DNA of 64,000 nucleotides from Bordetella trematum (GCF_900078335.1 NZ_FKBR01000009.1:60121-124120); one strand, 5' to 3'; counted from the stretch's first letter, positions 9,818 through 19,506 are shown. The notes: generated by a model from the letters alone, not told the origin. Program-made: numbers and translations.

Positions 9818-11215
9818 TCAGCGCGGGGCGAGCAGGGCGTCCAGCGGCGCGATGGCCTCGGCCTGACGCGCCACGGCGGCGGCGTCGACGCAGTCGAGTT
9901 GCGGGATCTCGGCCAGGATGCGGGTCTGGCCGAAGCGTTCTATGGCCAGGCGGTTGCCGGGTGAGGGCGGGCCGCTCATCACGACGCCGAGCACCGGGAT
10001 CTCGCGCTGGCGCAGCGCCTGCAGACTGAGCAGGGTGTGATTGATGGTGCCCAGGCCGCTTCTGGCGGCCAGCACGACCGGCATGCCCAGCGCGGCGATG
10101 TAGTCCAGCATCATGTGCGTGTCGTCGATGGGTACGTACAACCCGCCCGCGCCCTCGATCACCAGGGGGCCGTCGACCACCGGCGGCACCAGCCGGCGGG
10201 GATCGATGCGCACCTGCTCCAGCGGCGCCGCGGCCCACGGCGATAACGGGGCCTGCAGGGCATAGGCCGGATCATGGCGGCGCGCGGGCGGCAATTGTGC
10301 CAGCTCCGCCACCGTGGCGCTGTCGCCGGGCTCGTCGGCCAGGCCGGTCTGCAGCGGTTTCCAGTAGTGAGCCTGCCAGGCGCGCGCCAGCACGGCGCTC
10401 ACCAGGGTCTTGCCCACGCCGGTGTCGGTGCCGGTGACGAAGACGCCTTGTGGGCGTTGCCATTGGCCATAGGCGAATTGATAGGTCACTTGGGCTCCTT
10501 GTTGTTCGAATCGGTGCATGACGGCGCGCAGTTGCCCGGCGTTCAGGGGGCGGTGGCCGGCGCGCGGCACGGTGGCGCCGATGCCTTTGAGGGCGCGCAC
10601 GAAATCCAGTCCGTCGCGGTGCTGCTGGCGATGGGCTTGTGCGACCACACTGCCCGGCAGCAGTCCGGCATGGATGCTGTCGGCCGCCGGGTAGGCGGGC
10701 GTGCCGGCCCGCAGGCCCAGCCCTTCATGAGCCTGCTGCCACTCGGTGAAGCTGCCGTTGGCCAGGGTGGCCGTCGCCAGCCAGCCACCGGGGCGCAACA
10801 GGCGGGCCAGCCGCAGCAGTCCGGCGTTCAGATCGCTGAACCACTGCATGGCCAGACTGGAGCAGATCAGGTCATAGTTGCCGGCCAGACCTCGCGGATG
10901 TTCGCCATCCATGACGGCGAAGCGCGCCGATCCCGGTAGCGTCAGGGTGGCGCGCGCCTGGGCCAGCATGTCCGGCGACAGGTCGGTAAGGGTCCAGTCG
11001 GCTTCGCCCAGGCTTGCGGCCAGGGCCTGTGACAGCAGGCCGGTGCCGCAGCCGATCTCCAGGATGCGCGGGCGTGGCGGCAGCGGCAGGGCCGCGATGC
11101 GGCGCGCCAGGGTTTCAGCGGCATGGCGCTGGGCCTGGGCGTGGCGTTCATAGGTGGGGGCAGCCGTGCCGAAGCGGCGCGCCACGAGGGCCAGGGTGGC
11201 GTCGCGGGCTGGCAT
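9818..11215 (-). CDS. bioCD: Fused BioC-BioD: malonyl-ACP methyltransferase / dethiobiotin synthetase
   Basis: One 465-residue frame carries two biotin enzymes. Residues 1-254 are BioC (SAM-binding EIGCGTG at 53-59, then SSLAMQWF), which methylates malonyl-ACP to begin pimelate synthesis. Residues about 256-465 are BioD (P-loop GTDTGVGKT at 262-270, KPLQTG, VIEGAGGLYVPI), which closes the ureido ring to dethiobiotin. There is essentially no linker. An in-frame GTG at residue 243 (10489-10487) has AAGGAG five bases upstream (10495-10500) and would give a free 223-residue BioD. The gene overlaps the BioH-like stop by one base; start 11215 is chosen for that coupling (a frame start at 11227 also exists). 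Confidence 0.93.
   Translation of the reverse strand: MPARDATLALVARRFGTAAPTYERHAQAQRHAAETLARRIAALPLPPRPRILEIGCGTGLLSQALAASLGEADWTLTDLSPDMLAQARATLTLPGSARFAVMDGEHPRGLAGNYDLICSSLAMQWFSDLNAGLLRLARLLRPGGWLATATLANGSFTEWQQAHEGLGLRAGTPAYPAADSIHAGLLPGSVVAQAHRQQHRDGLDFVRALKGIGATVPRAGHRPLNAGQLRAVMHRFEQQGAQVTYQFAYGQWQRPQGVFVTGTDTGVGKTLVSAVLARAWQAHYWKPLQTGLADEPGDSATVAELAQLPPARRHDPAYALQAPLSPWAAAPLEQVRIDPRRLVPPVVDGPLVIEGAGGLYVPIDDTHMMLDYIAALGMPVVLAARSGLGTINHTLLSLQALRQREIPVLGVVMSGPPSPGNRLAIERFGQTRILAEIPQLDCVDAAAVARQAEAIAPLDALLAPR
10487..10500 (-). promoter_or_regulatory. Possible internal ribosome-binding site and start for BioD
   Basis: On the minus strand AAGGAG, a 5-base spacer and GTG lie in frame within the fused reading frame, just upstream of the BioD P-loop. 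This is the strongest Shine-Dalgarno match in the biotin operon. It may be the original bioD start, retained after bioC lost its stop codon. Direct sequence observation; use in vivo is inference. Confidence 0.5.
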
Positions 11216-11883
11216 CAGCGGTCCCATTGCGCCAGGAAACTGCGCAGGAAGTCAGCGCAGGCATCGGCGGCGGCCCAGGGCAGGAGGTGGCCGCCGGTGG
11301 GCAGCCATTGCGCTGCGCCGGGCAGCGCGGCTTGCGTCAGGGCAGGCGCAACGATGGCATCGTCGGTGGCCGCCAGCGCCGCCAGAGGGCGGCGCCAGCC
11401 TTGCAGGGCGTGGCGTTGATCGTCATCGCGCAGGCGCAGCAGATCGGTGCGCAGCCGCTGCGTGTCCAGCGCGGCTGCGTCCCAGTCTGGCAGCAGCGGG
11501 CAGGCCGGGCCGCCAGCGCGCGCCAGGAAGTCTGCCAGTACGGCCTGCGGCTGCCGCGTCAGGCGGGCCAGCATGCGGTCGATCAGCCGGACGGGCGTGC
11601 CGGCTTCCCAGCCGGGAGCGGCGCTAAAACGGGGGAAGCTGTTGATCAGGGCCAGGCCCAGGCACTGTGGCGGCGGGTCGGCCAGCAGGCGCATGCCGCC
11701 CAGCGAATGGCCGATGGCGATCACCGGGCCGTCCGGAGGGGGCGCGCAGCTTGCGCCGAAGTAGCCGGCCTCGGCCACGGAGTGGGGCCAGTCGGCCAGG
11801 CGCTCTCGCAGCGGTTGCCAGATCCGTGCGTCGCAACCCCAGCCATGCACGAAAAACAGGGTGGGGCGGTTCAAGAGCGCCAC
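11215..11883 (-). CDS. BioH-like alpha/beta hydrolase (pimeloyl-ACP methyl ester esterase candidate)
   Basis: 222 residues from a GTG start at 11883, overlapping the end of bioF; a TTG at 11874 overlapping the bioF stop is the alternative. Catalytic residues are visible: nucleophile Ser60 in GHSLGG, acid Asp174/175 in ATDDAIV and His199 in GGHLLPW. Position between bioF and bioC-bioD suggests that it hydrolyses pimeloyl-ACP methyl ester, the BioH step. It is shorter than E. coli BioH (256 aa), so the lid region is reduced. The identity as BioH rather than another carboxylesterase is inferred from context. Confidence 0.82.
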   Translation of the reverse strand: MALLNRPTLFFVHGWGCDARIWQPLRERLADWPHSVAEAGYFGASCAPPPDGPVIAIGHSLGGMRLLADPPPQCLGLALINSFPRFSAAPGWEAGTPVRLIDRMLARLTRQPQAVLADFLARAGGPACPLLPDWDAAALDTQRLRTDLLRLRDDDQRHALQGWRRPLAALAATDDAIVAPALTQAALPGAAQWLPTGGHLLPWAAADACADFLRSFLAQWDR

Positions 11884-13025
11884 CCCCGCAGGGCATCGAG
11901 CAGCGTGTCGATGTCCGCCTGGCGATGGGCCGCGCTCAGGGCAAAGCGCAGCCGGCTGGTGCCATCCGGCACCGTGGGCGGGCGGATGGCCACAGCCAGC
12001 AGCCCGGCCTCCTGCAGCGTCTGGGCCAGCGCCACGGCGCGCGCGGCCTCGCCGACCAGGGCGGGCACGATCTGGGTGGACGAAGCGGCGCTGTCCAGGC
12101 CGAGCGTGGTCAGCCCGGCGCGCAGTCGTTCGCCCAGGGCCTGCAGATGCGCGCGTTCGGCGTCCAGCGTGGGCACGAGATCGAGCGCGGCGTCGATGGC
12201 GCCCAGCACAGCCGGCGGCAGGGAGGTGGTGTAGATCAGGCCCGAACAGTGATTGACCAGGTAATCGCACAGCGCACGTGAGCCCGCCACATAGGCGCCG
12301 AAGCTGCCCATCGCCTTGCTGAACGTCCCCATGATGAGATCCACGCCGCCCGGCGCCAGCCCGGACAGCCCCATGCCTGCCGGGCCGAGCACGCCGGTGG
12401 CGTGCGCTTCGTCCAGGTAGAGAAAGGCGTCATGGCGGGCAGCCAGCGCGGCCAGGGCTGCCACGTCGCTGCGGTCGCCATCCATGCTGAAGACGCTTTC
12501 GGTAAGGATGAACGGGGTGCCGGGCAGAGCCCGGTCACGCATCAGCAGGGACTCCAGGTGATTGAGGTCGTTGTGGCGGTAGCGGATCTGGCGCTGCCCC
12601 GCGCAGCCCTGATGCATGCTGGCGTGGTTGAGCCGATCCGTATAGAGACGCACCGTGCCGCAGGCCTGGAACAGCGCCGGCAGCACGGCCGCGTTGGCTT
12701 GCCAGCCCGAAGCCAGCAGCAGGGCGGCCTCGGTTCCCTTGGCGCGCGCCAGCTTGGCTTCGACGCTTTGGTGCTGGGGCAGCGTGCCGGTCACCAGACG
12801 CGAGGCCCCGCTGCCGGCCTGGCTGGCCCAGTCGCGCGAGCGCCCGATCAGCGCCGGATGCTGCGACAGGCCGAGATAATCGTTGCTGGAGAAGTTGAGC
12901 AGTTCGCGGCCGTTGAGCCGCAGCCGCCCGGGGGCGGCAGGCTCGACCGGACGCAGAACGCGCAACCGGTGGGCAGCTCGCGCGTCATCGAGAGCGCGAA
13001 GAAAGAGAGCATCTAGTTTTGACAT
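11871..13025 (-). CDS. bioF: 8-amino-7-oxononanoate synthase BioF
   Basis: 384 residues, exactly the length of E. coli BioF. A PLP enzyme that condenses pimeloyl-ACP (or CoA) with alanine. Key segments are LNFSSNDYLGLS, the DEAHATGVLG motif with the PLP-contacting Asp and His, and GTFSKAMGSFGAY with the Schiff-base Lys. Start 13025 (MSKLDALF) is preferred over an upstream in-frame ATG at 13073 that adds an Arg-rich tail. First gene of the minus-strand biotin operon bioF-bioH-like-bioCD, divergent from bioA. Confidence 0.96.
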   Translation of the reverse strand: MSKLDALFLRALDDARAAHRLRVLRPVEPAAPGRLRLNGRELLNFSSNDYLGLSQHPALIGRSRDWASQAGSGASRLVTGTLPQHQSVEAKLARAKGTEAALLLASGWQANAAVLPALFQACGTVRLYTDRLNHASMHQGCAGQRQIRYRHNDLNHLESLLMRDRALPGTPFILTESVFSMDGDRSDVAALAALAARHDAFLYLDEAHATGVLGPAGMGLSGLAPGGVDLIMGTFSKAMGSFGAYVAGSRALCDYLVNHCSGLIYTTSLPPAVLGAIDAALDLVPTLDAERAHLQALGERLRAGLTTLGLDSAASSTQIVPALVGEAARAVALAQTLQEAGLLAVAIRPPTVPDGTSRLRFALSAAHRQADIDTLLDALRGWRS

Positions 13026-13057
13026 GGGCCGCTTGCGACGCCGATGAGGCCGGCGCG

Positions 13058-13069
13058 TCAGGCGCCTGA
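13058..13069. promoter_or_regulatory. Palindrome in the bioA/bioF divergent promoter
   Basis: TCAGGCGCCTGA is a perfect 12-bp palindrome in the 110-base region between bioF and bioA. On the minus strand it directly follows a TATGAT element (-10 like), and on the plus strand it precedes the TAAAAT stretch, so a bound protein could block both promoters. It does not resemble the E. coli BirA operator or the BioR box. Operator function is inference. Confidence 0.35.
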
Positions 13070-13135
13070 TCATAAAATACGAAGCCCATTGTAGTAGAGC
13101 GTGCCCGATCCGGGCCCGCCTTAGCAGGAGTCCGC

Positions 13136-14404
13136 ATGAGTGTTCCCGACTGGATGAGCCAGGGTTATCCGCATATCTGGCTGCCCTATACCCAGATGCA
13201 GACGGCTGCGCCGCCTTTGGCCGTGGTCCGTTCCGAAGGCTCGCGCCTGACCCTGGCGGATGGCCGCAGCCTGATCGACGGGGTGGCGTCCTGGTGGACG
13301 GCCTGCCACGGCTACAACCACCCGCATATTGCCCAGGCGGTGGCCGCCCAGTTGCAGGCCATGCCCCATGTCATGTTCGGTGGCATGGTGCACGAGCCTG
13401 CGCTCAGGCTGGCGCAGCGTCTGGCCGACTGCCTGGGGCCGGGCCTGGACCGGGTGTTTTATACCGACTCGGGATCGGTGGCGGTCGAGGTCGCTATGAA
13501 GATGGCCCTGCAGTTCTGGATGAACCAGGGGCGCGCCGAGCGTCGTCGCTTCCTGTCCTTCCGGGGCGGCTACCATGGCGACACCTTCGGCACCATGGCC
13601 GTCTGCGATCCCGAGGAGGGCATGCACAGCGCCTTCCGGGGCATGCTGATCGAGCATGTACAGGCCGATCTGCCGCGCGACGAGGCCAGTCTCAAGGCCT
13701 TGCGCGCCTGCCTGGAGCGCGAGGCCGCGGGCCTGGCAGGCATCGTGCTCGAACCGCTGGTGCAAGGCGCCGGCGGCATGCTGATGCACGAGCCGCAGGT
13801 GCTGCGCGACTTGCGTGCGCTGGCCGATGAGTTCGATCTGCTGCTGATCTTCGATGAGATCTTCACCGGCTTCGGGCGCACCGGCACGATGTTCGCCTTC
13901 GAGCAGGCCGGCGTGCGGCCTGACATCATCACGCTGTCCAAGGCCTTGACCGGCGGGACGCTGCCGCTGGCGGCCACGGTCGCCAGCGAGCGCATCTTCG
14001 AGGGCTTCCTGTCCGAACAAGCGGGGCATGCCCTGATGCATGGCCCGACCTTCATGGGCAATGCCTTGGCCTGCGCGGCGGCCAACGCTTCGCTGGACCT
14101 GTTCGAGCGCGAGCCCCGGCTGGCGCAGGTGCAGGCCATCGAAGCCGGCCTGCGTCAGGGCCTGGCCCCCTGCGCAACCCTGCCCTGGGTGACCGATGTG
14201 CGCGTGATGGGGGCGATCGGCGCAGTCGAGTTGCCGGCCATCGTCGATCTGGTCGCGCTCAAGCGGCGCCTGGTCGAGGCAGGGGTGTGGGTGCGGCCTT
14301 TCGGGCGTATCGTCTACCTGACGCCGGCCTTCACGATCACACCCGATGAGCTGGCTCAGCTGACCGCTGCGATCTGCCAGGTGCTGGCCCAGGGCGCGCC
14401 CTGA
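13136..14404 (+). CDS. bioA: Adenosylmethionine-8-amino-7-oxononanoate aminotransferase BioA
   Basis: A class III PLP aminotransferase of 422 residues that makes 7,8-diaminononanoate using SAM as amino donor. Diagnostic BioA features are IWLPYTQM near the N-terminus, the [12 protein letters not shown] segment, FTDSGS-like [26 protein letters not shown] with the PLP-binding Asp, and the Lys in SKALTGG. A ribosome-binding site (AGCAGGAG) precedes the ATG. Transcribed divergently from bioF; with bioF, the BioH-like gene and bioCD it covers every late biotin step except BioB. Confidence 0.96.
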   Translation: MSVPDWMSQGYPHIWLPYTQMQTAAPPLAVVRSEGSRLTLADGRSLIDGVASWWTACHGYNHPHIAQAVAAQLQAMPHVMFGGMVHEPALRLAQRLADCLGPGLDRVFYTDSGSVAVEVAMKMALQFWMNQGRAERRRFLSFRGGYHGDTFGTMAVCDPEEGMHSAFRGMLIEHVQADLPRDEASLKALRACLEREAAGLAGIVLEPLVQGAGGMLMHEPQVLRDLRALADEFDLLLIFDEIFTGFGRTGTMFAFEQAGVRPDIITLSKALTGGTLPLAATVASERIFEGFLSEQAGHALMHGPTFMGNALACAAANASLDLFEREPRLAQVQAIEAGLRQGLAPCATLPWVTDVRVMGAIGAVELPAIVDLVALKRRLVEAGVWVRPFGRIVYLTPAFTITPDELAQLTAAICQVLAQGAP

Positions 14405-14411
14405 TATGTCG

Positions 14412-14434
14412 CGGGGCGGCCCGGGGCCGCCCCG
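14412..14434 (+). terminator. Strong hairpin downstream of bioA
   Basis: CGGGGCGGC pairs with GCCGCCCCG around a 5-base loop, seven bases after the bioA stop. No T tract follows, so it may be an attenuating or RNA-protecting hairpin rather than a true intrinsic terminator. Confidence 0.45.
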
Positions 14435-14543
14435 ATATTGTCTGGAGCCGATGACAACAGTTGTCGAGCGTCGCGGACGGAATTGGCGTTATCGTAGTTG
14501 TTTGACCCGGCGCCAAGCGCCGCATGGATATAGCGAGGTGGCC

Positions 14544-15476
14544 GTGCACGGCGAAAGCGTCATCAGCGTCCAGAACCTGTCCAAGGTCTACGCATCGGGC
14601 CATCAGGCCCTCAAGAACATCAACCTGGAAATCCGACGCGGCGAGATCTTCGCGCTGCTGGGCCCCAACGGGGCGGGCAAGACCACGCTGATCAGCATCA
14701 TCTGCGGCATCGTCAACGCCAGCAGCGGCAGCGTGCAGGCCGACGGGCATGACATCGTGCGCGATTACCGCGCCGCGCGCCGCAGCATCGGGCTGGTGCC
14801 GCAGGAGCTCACGACCGACGCCTTTGAAACCGTCTGGAGCACCGTCAATTTCAGCCGCGGGCTGTTCGGCAAGCCGGCCAATCCGGCGCTGGTCGAGCAG
14901 ATCCTGCGCGAGCTCTCGCTCTGGGACAAGAAAGACAGCCGCATCATGGCGCTCTCCGGCGGCATGAAGCGGCGCGTCATGATCGCCAAGGCGCTGTCGC
15001 ACGAGCCGCGCATCCTGTTTCTTGACGAACCGACGGCGGGCGTCGATGTGGAACTGCGCCGGGGCATGTGGGATATGGTGAGACGCCTGCGCGAGCAGGG
15101 CGTGACCATCATTCTCACCACGCACTACATCGAGGAGGCCCAGGAGATGGCGGACCGGGTGGGTGTGATCCGCAAGGGCGAGATCATTCTGGTCGAACAG
15201 ACGCAGACGCTCATGCGCAAGCTGGGCAAGAAACAGCTCACGTTGTCGCTGAACGCGCCGCTGGCCGCGCTGCCGGCTTCGCTGGCCGGCTACGAACTGT
15301 CGCTCGACGATGAAGGCCGCCAGCTGAGCTATACCTACGAGGCCTTGGCCGGCGGCGAGACCGTGCAGCCGCTGCTGCGCGAGCTCGACGCCCTGGGCAT
15401 CGGTTTCCACGACCTGCAGTCCTCCGAAAGCACGCTGGAGGAGATTTTTGTCAGCCTGGTGAGCACGCAATCATGA
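14544..15476 (+). CDS. ABC transporter ATP-binding protein (YadG-like)
   Basis: About 310 residues from a GTG start at 14544, chosen because GAGGTGG precedes it and homology begins at [14 protein letters not shown]; earlier in-frame starts (14451, 14406) would add unrelated sequence. Walker [10 protein letters not shown], signature [15 protein letters not shown], Walker [14 protein letters not shown]-loop TTHYIEEAQ, and an extra C-terminal domain typical of ABC-2 exporters. It overlaps the permease gene by four bases (ATGA). The pair resembles E. coli YadG/YadH; the exported substrate is unknown. Confidence 0.92.
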   Translation: MHGESVISVQNLSKVYASGHQALKNINLEIRRGEIFALLGPNGAGKTTLISIICGIVNASSGSVQADGHDIVRDYRAARRSIGLVPQELTTDAFETVWSTVNFSRGLFGKPANPALVEQILRELSLWDKKDSRIMALSGGMKRRVMIAKALSHEPRILFLDEPTAGVDVELRRGMWDMVRRLREQGVTIILTTHYIEEAQEMADRVGVIRKGEIILVEQTQTLMRKLGKKQLTLSLNAPLAALPASLAGYELSLDDEGRQLSYTYEALAGGETVQPLLRELDALGIGFHDLQSSESTLEEIFVSLVSTQS

Positions 15477-16234
15477 ACTGGTACGCCATCCGCGCCATCT
15501 TTCTGTTCGAAATGGCCCGCATGCGGCGCACGCTGATGCAGAGCGTGGCCTCGCCGGTCATCTCGACTTCGCTGTATTTCGTGGTATTCGGCTCGGCCAT
15601 CGGATCGCACATGGTGCAGATCGACGGCGTGAGCTATGGCGCTTTCATCGTGCCCGGCATGATCATGCTCGCGCTGCTGACCCAGAGCGTGGCCAACGCC
15701 TCCTTCGGCATCTACATGCCGCGCTTCTCGGGCACGATCTACGAGATCCACTCCGCGCCGATCTCGTATGCCGAAATCGTGATCGGCTACGTGGGGGCGG
15801 CGGCCAGCAAATCGATCCTGCTGGGCCTGATCATGCTGGTGACCGCCAGGCTGTTCGTGGCCTATGAAATCCAGCACCCGGTCTGGATGCTGGCATTTCT
15901 GGTGTTCACGGCCGTGACGTTCAGCCTGTTCGGTTTCATCATCGGTATCTGGGCCGACGGCTTCGAGAAGCTGCAGATCATCCCGCTGATGGTGATCACG
16001 CCCCTGACCTTCCTGGGCGGCACCTTCTACTCCATCCAGATGCTGCCCCCGTTCTGGCAGACCGTGATGCTGTTCAACCCGGTGGTCTACCTGGTGAGCG
16101 GATTCCGCTGGAGCTTCTTCGGCGTGGCCGACGTAAACGTTGCCGTGAGCGTGGGCATGACGCTGGCCTTCATGGTGGCCTGCCTGTTGACGATACGCTG
16201 GATCTTCAAGACGGGGTATCGTTTGAAGACGTGA
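15473..16234 (+). CDS. ABC-2 type transporter permease (YadH-like)
   Basis: 253 residues with six predicted membrane segments and the ABC-2 conserved region [21 protein letters not shown] followed by [14 protein letters not shown]. Collinear with E. coli YadH over its length. It starts within the ATPase gene's stop and forms its membrane partner, exporting an unknown substrate. Its last 29 bases overlap the convergent AI-2E family gene. Confidence 0.92.
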   Translation: MNWYAIRAIFLFEMARMRRTLMQSVASPVISTSLYFVVFGSAIGSHMVQIDGVSYGAFIVPGMIMLALLTQSVANASFGIYMPRFSGTIYEIHSAPISYAEIVIGYVGAAASKSILLGLIMLVTARLFVAYEIQHPVWMLAFLVFTAVTFSLFGFIIGIWADGFEKLQIIPLMVITPLTFLGGTFYSIQMLPPFWQTVMLFNPVVYLVSGFRWSFFGVADVNVAVSVGMTLAFMVACLLTIRWIFKTGYRLKT

Positions 16235-17321
16235 CCTCGTCGCGCACCATCGGGTCCTTGATCCACTGCACGAACAGCACGTAGCCCAGCGCAAAGCCGA
16301 CCGGCCCCAGGAACAACCCCACCAGGCCGGCGGCCAGCATGCCGCCCAGGGCGCCGATCAGAATGATCGGCATCGGGATGCTCATGCCGCGCGCCAGCAT
16401 CAGGGGCTTGAGCACGTTGTCCAGCAGGCCCACCATCGCGCACCAGATGGCAAAGACCACGCCGATCGGCGTGCTGTTGTGCAGAAAGACGTAAATGGCG
16501 GCCGGCACCAGCACGATCAGGATGGGCAGCTGGATGATGCACACGATGACCGCGATCACCGCCAGGATGCCGGCGCCGGGCACGCCGACCACCAGCATGC
16601 CCAGCCCGCCCAGCGCCGCCTGGATCAGCGCCACGCCGATCACGCCCTGGGCCACCGCGCGCACCGTGGACATCATCAGGTCAACCATTTCGTGGCCGCG
16701 TTGCGGCCCGGCGATGCGCCCGGCAATGGCATCGGCCATCCTCTTGCTGGAGTGACCGTAGATCAGCACCAGCCCGGCAATGGCGATGGCAGCCAGAAAG
16801 ACCATGAACTCCATGCCCGCAGTGGTGACGCTGTTGAAGAGCCAGCCGGCCGCGCCGGTCAGCATGGGCTGCAGGGGTTTGAGGGCCGCCTCCAGGTTCT
16901 GGGTGGCAAGCAACCAGGCCTGATGCAGCCGGGTGCCCACCAGCGGCAGTTCCGACACAAAGGCCGGCGGGTCGGGGATGCGCAGCAGTGGCGGGCCTTC
17001 GCCATGGCTCAGCAAGTGCGGCAGGGTTTCGATCAGTGAGCGGGCCAGCAGCACACCGGGCACGATGAAGGCCAACAGCATCAGCAGCACCAGCAGCAAA
17101 GCGGAGAGCTTGGGCCGTCCGCCCAGCCAGCGGGTCAGGTGGCGATGGGTGGGCGCCAGCGTCACGGCCAGGATGATGGACCACAGCAACAGGCCGATGA
17201 AGGGTTCGGCCACGCGATAGCACCAGTAGGCCAGGCCGCCGATCAGGCTGACCCGGATGATCAGATCCAGCAGGCTGCGGGAAAGCAACTGTTGAAAATC
17301 GATATCGGGGCGCAGGGGCAT
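16206..17321 (-). CDS. AI-2E/PerM family membrane protein
   Basis: 371 residues with about eight predicted membrane helices in the family pattern: paired N-terminal helices, a periplasmic-type loop, then the conserved [25 protein letters not shown] block and the [14 protein letters not shown] block near the C-terminus. Family members have been linked to signal export, ion exchange or stress, and function cannot be assigned from sequence. Its 3' end overlaps the ABC permease gene tail to tail by 29 bases, so the two stop regions share sequence in different frames. Confidence 0.9.
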   Translation of the reverse strand: MPLRPDIDFQQLLSRSLLDLIIRVSLIGGLAYWCYRVAEPFIGLLLWSIILAVTLAPTHRHLTRWLGGRPKLSALLLVLLMLLAFIVPGVLLARSLIETLPHLLSHGEGPPLLRIPDPPAFVSELPLVGTRLHQAWLLATQNLEAALKPLQPMLTGAAGWLFNSVTTAGMEFMVFLAAIAIAGLVLIYGHSSKRMADAIAGRIAGPQRGHEMVDLMMSTVRAVAQGVIGVALIQAALGGLGMLVVGVPGAGILAVIAVIVCIIQLPILIVLVPAAIYVFLHNSTPIGVVFAIWCAMVGLLDNVLKPLMLARGMSIPMPIILIGALGGMLAAGLVGLFLGPVGFALGYVLFVQWIKDPMVRDEVTSSNDTPS

Positions 17322-17349
17322 GATGGCAGGTGTCTTCCGGGAGCAGAAA

Positions 17350-17388
17350 GATGAAAGCGCCGCCCGAAGCGGCGGCGTTCATTCTTGT
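17350..17388 (-). terminator. Weak terminator-like hairpin between the AI-2E gene and the GGDEF-EAL gene
   Basis: On the minus strand CGCCGCC pairs with GGCGGCG, followed by a pyrimidine-rich stretch (CTTTCATCTTT). It would end transcripts of the upstream GGDEF-EAL gene before the AI-2E family gene. Confidence 0.4.
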
Positions 17389-17427
17389 AGCGGATCGCGC
17401 CGCGGGCGGCAAGCGCCGGCCCGGCGC

Positions 17428-19506
17428 TCAGGAGGCGCTGGCTTGCAGAAAGTCGGCGCGCAGGAAGTCCTGGGCGGGCAGCGGACGGCCCAGCAGGAAG
17501 CCTTGCAACGAGTTGCAGCCCAGATGAGTCAGGAAATCCTGCTGGGCGACCGTCTCCACGCCTTCGGCCACGATCTTCAGGTTGAGCCGCTGGCCCAGAG
17601 CAATGATGGCCGAGACGATGGCGGCGTCTTCCTTGTCGTGTTCGAGCTGCTGGATGAAGCCCCGGTCTATCTTGAGTTCGTTGGCCGGCAGGCGCTTGAG
17701 ATACAGCAGGCTGGAGTAGCCGGTGCCGAAATCGTCGATCGAGATGGAAACGCCCAGCGCGGCCAGGTCGCGCAGCACGGTCAGGCTGGCTTCGGCATCG
17801 CGCATGGCGGTGCTTTCGGTAATTTCGATCGCCAGGCAACTGGCCGGCAGCAGGTGGCGTTCCAGGGTGTCGCGGATGATGTCGATGAGGCCCGGTTGGG
17901 AAAACTGCGTGGCCGACAGGTTCACCGCCATGGTCCAGTCGGTGTGCCCGATGTCCCGCCACAGCCGCATCTGGCGGCAGGCTTCGTCCAGCACCCACTC
18001 GCCGATGGAGAAGATCAGGCCGGTGCGTTCGGCAATGGGGATGAACTCGGCCGGGGCGAGCAGGCCGCGCCGGGGGTGATTCCAGCGCAGCAAGGCTTCG
18101 GCTCCGGTGATGGGGCCGCAGGCCAGGAACTTGGGCTGGTAGTGCAGCACCAGTTCGCCGCGTGCACGCGCCTGGCGCAGATCCTGCAGCAGTTGCAGCT
18201 GCTCGCGCGCATCTTCGTTCATGGCCGGCTCGAAGTAGCTGAAACGGCGTTGGCTGCCCTGGCGTTTGGCGTGGTACATGGCGGCATCGGCGTGGGTCAG
18301 CAGGGTATGGGCGTCACGCCCGTCCTGGGGATACATCGCGATGCCCACGCTGGCCGTGACGGCCAGCGGATGGCCTTCGATGAGGGCTTCTTCGGAGAGT
18401 GCGTCGATCAGGCGTTCGGCCAGGTCTGCCGCATCGGCCGGCTCGATGACCCGGGCCAGCACGATGAACTCGTCGCCGCCCAGGCGCGCCACCGTGTCGT
18501 GGGCCTCAAGGACGCGCTCACGGATGCGGCGCGCCAGTTCGCGCAGCAGGGCGTCGCCGCTCTGGTGGCCGAAGGCGTCGTTGACCGCCTTGAAGCCGTC
18601 CAGGTCGATGAACAACACGGCAAAGCCCGTGCCCTGTGCCTGGCCCCGCGAGATGGCCTGATTCAGGCGCTCATCGAGCAGGGCGCGGTTGGGAAGGTTG
18701 GTCAGTGGGTCATGCAGCGCGAGGTGCAGCAGCTCCTGGTTGGCGCGCGCCAGCGATGTGGTCAGGGCCGAGGTCCGTGCTTCCAGGCGGCTGTCCAGCA
18801 CCGCGACCACCAGGGCGATGGCCAGCACGCATAGCGTGACGGCGGTCACGCCGATGGCCAGCCAGCCGGCGCTGATGCCATGCAGCGCTGCCAGGCAGGT
18901 GCTGCCGTCGGCAAAGCGCGCAGCCGCCATGCCGGTGTAGTGCATGCCCACGATGGCCAGCCCCATCACCACGGCCGCGCCGCTGCGGTAGCCGGCCGCG
19001 CCCGGACGGTTGTGGCGCAGTGCATGGGCCATCCAGAGCGCCGCACCCGAGGCCAGCACGGCCACGACCACCGACAGCGCAAACAAGCCGGGCGCATAGT
19101 CGATGGCTGGATGCATGCGCATGGCTTCCATGCCGATGTAGTGCATGGCGGCGATGCCGCAGCCCATGAGCAGCGCGGCCCCGGCCAGATGCAGGCGTGG
19201 CAGCGCGGCGCGCGTGACGACCCAGAGCGCGAAGGCCGAGCAGGCGATGGCGATCAGCAGTGACAGCAGGGTGAGCGCCGGGTCGTAGCCCAGCACGATG
19301 GGCAGGCTGAAGGCCAGCATGCCGACGAAATGCATGGACCAGATGCCCAGACCCATGGCACAGGCGCCGCCCAGCAGCCACAGGCGGGCGGCAAGCCCGC
19401 TTGCGGCGTTGACCCGGCTTGCCATGCCCAGTGCGGTGTAGGAGGCCAGGATGGCCACCCCCAGCGAGGTCAGCACCAAGGTCGGATCGTAGTTGCCAGC
19501 GAGCAT
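17428..19506 (-). CDS. MHYT-GGDEF-EAL cyclic-di-GMP signalling protein
   Basis: 692 residues. The N-terminal membrane sensor (about 1-245) holds three MHYT repeats (MHFVGM, MHYIGM, MHYTGM), proposed to bind metal and sense O2, CO or NO. A GGDEF domain follows (about 260-430) with an intact LGGDEF active site. The inhibitory RxxD site is absent (EAHD at that position). The C-terminal EAL domain (about 440-690) has GAEALLRW, NLSATQF, EITES, DDFGTGYSS and AEGVET all intact. It may thus make and/or break cyclic-di-GMP. Transcribed alone, with the AI-2E gene downstream on the same strand. Confidence 0.95.
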   Translation of the reverse strand: MLAGNYDPTLVLTSLGVAILASYTALGMASRVNAASGLAARLWLLGGACAMGLGIWSMHFVGMLAFSLPIVLGYDPALTLLSLLIAIACSAFALWVVTRAALPRLHLAGAALLMGCGIAAMHYIGMEAMRMHPAIDYAPGLFALSVVVAVLASGAALWMAHALRHNRPGAAGYRSGAAVVMGLAIVGMHYTGMAAARFADGSTCLAALHGISAGWLAIGVTAVTLCVLAIALVVAVLDSRLEARTSALTTSLARANQELLHLALHDPLTNLPNRALLDERLNQAISRGQAQGTGFAVLFIDLDGFKAVNDAFGHQSGDALLRELARRIRERVLEAHDTVARLGGDEFIVLARVIEPADAADLAERLIDALSEEALIEGHPLAVTASVGIAMYPQDGRDAHTLLTHADAAMYHAKRQGSQRRFSYFEPAMNEDAREQLQLLQDLRQARARGELVLHYQPKFLACGPITGAEALLRWNHPRRGLLAPAEFIPIAERTGLIFSIGEWVLDEACRQMRLWRDIGHTDWTMAVNLSATQFSQPGLIDIIRDTLERHLLPASCLAIEITESTAMRDAEASLTVLRDLAALGVSISIDDFGTGYSSLLYLKRLPANELKIDRGFIQQLEHDKEDAAIVSAIIALGQRLNLKIVAEGVETVAQQDFLTHLGCNSLQGFLLGRPLPAQDFLRADFLQASAS

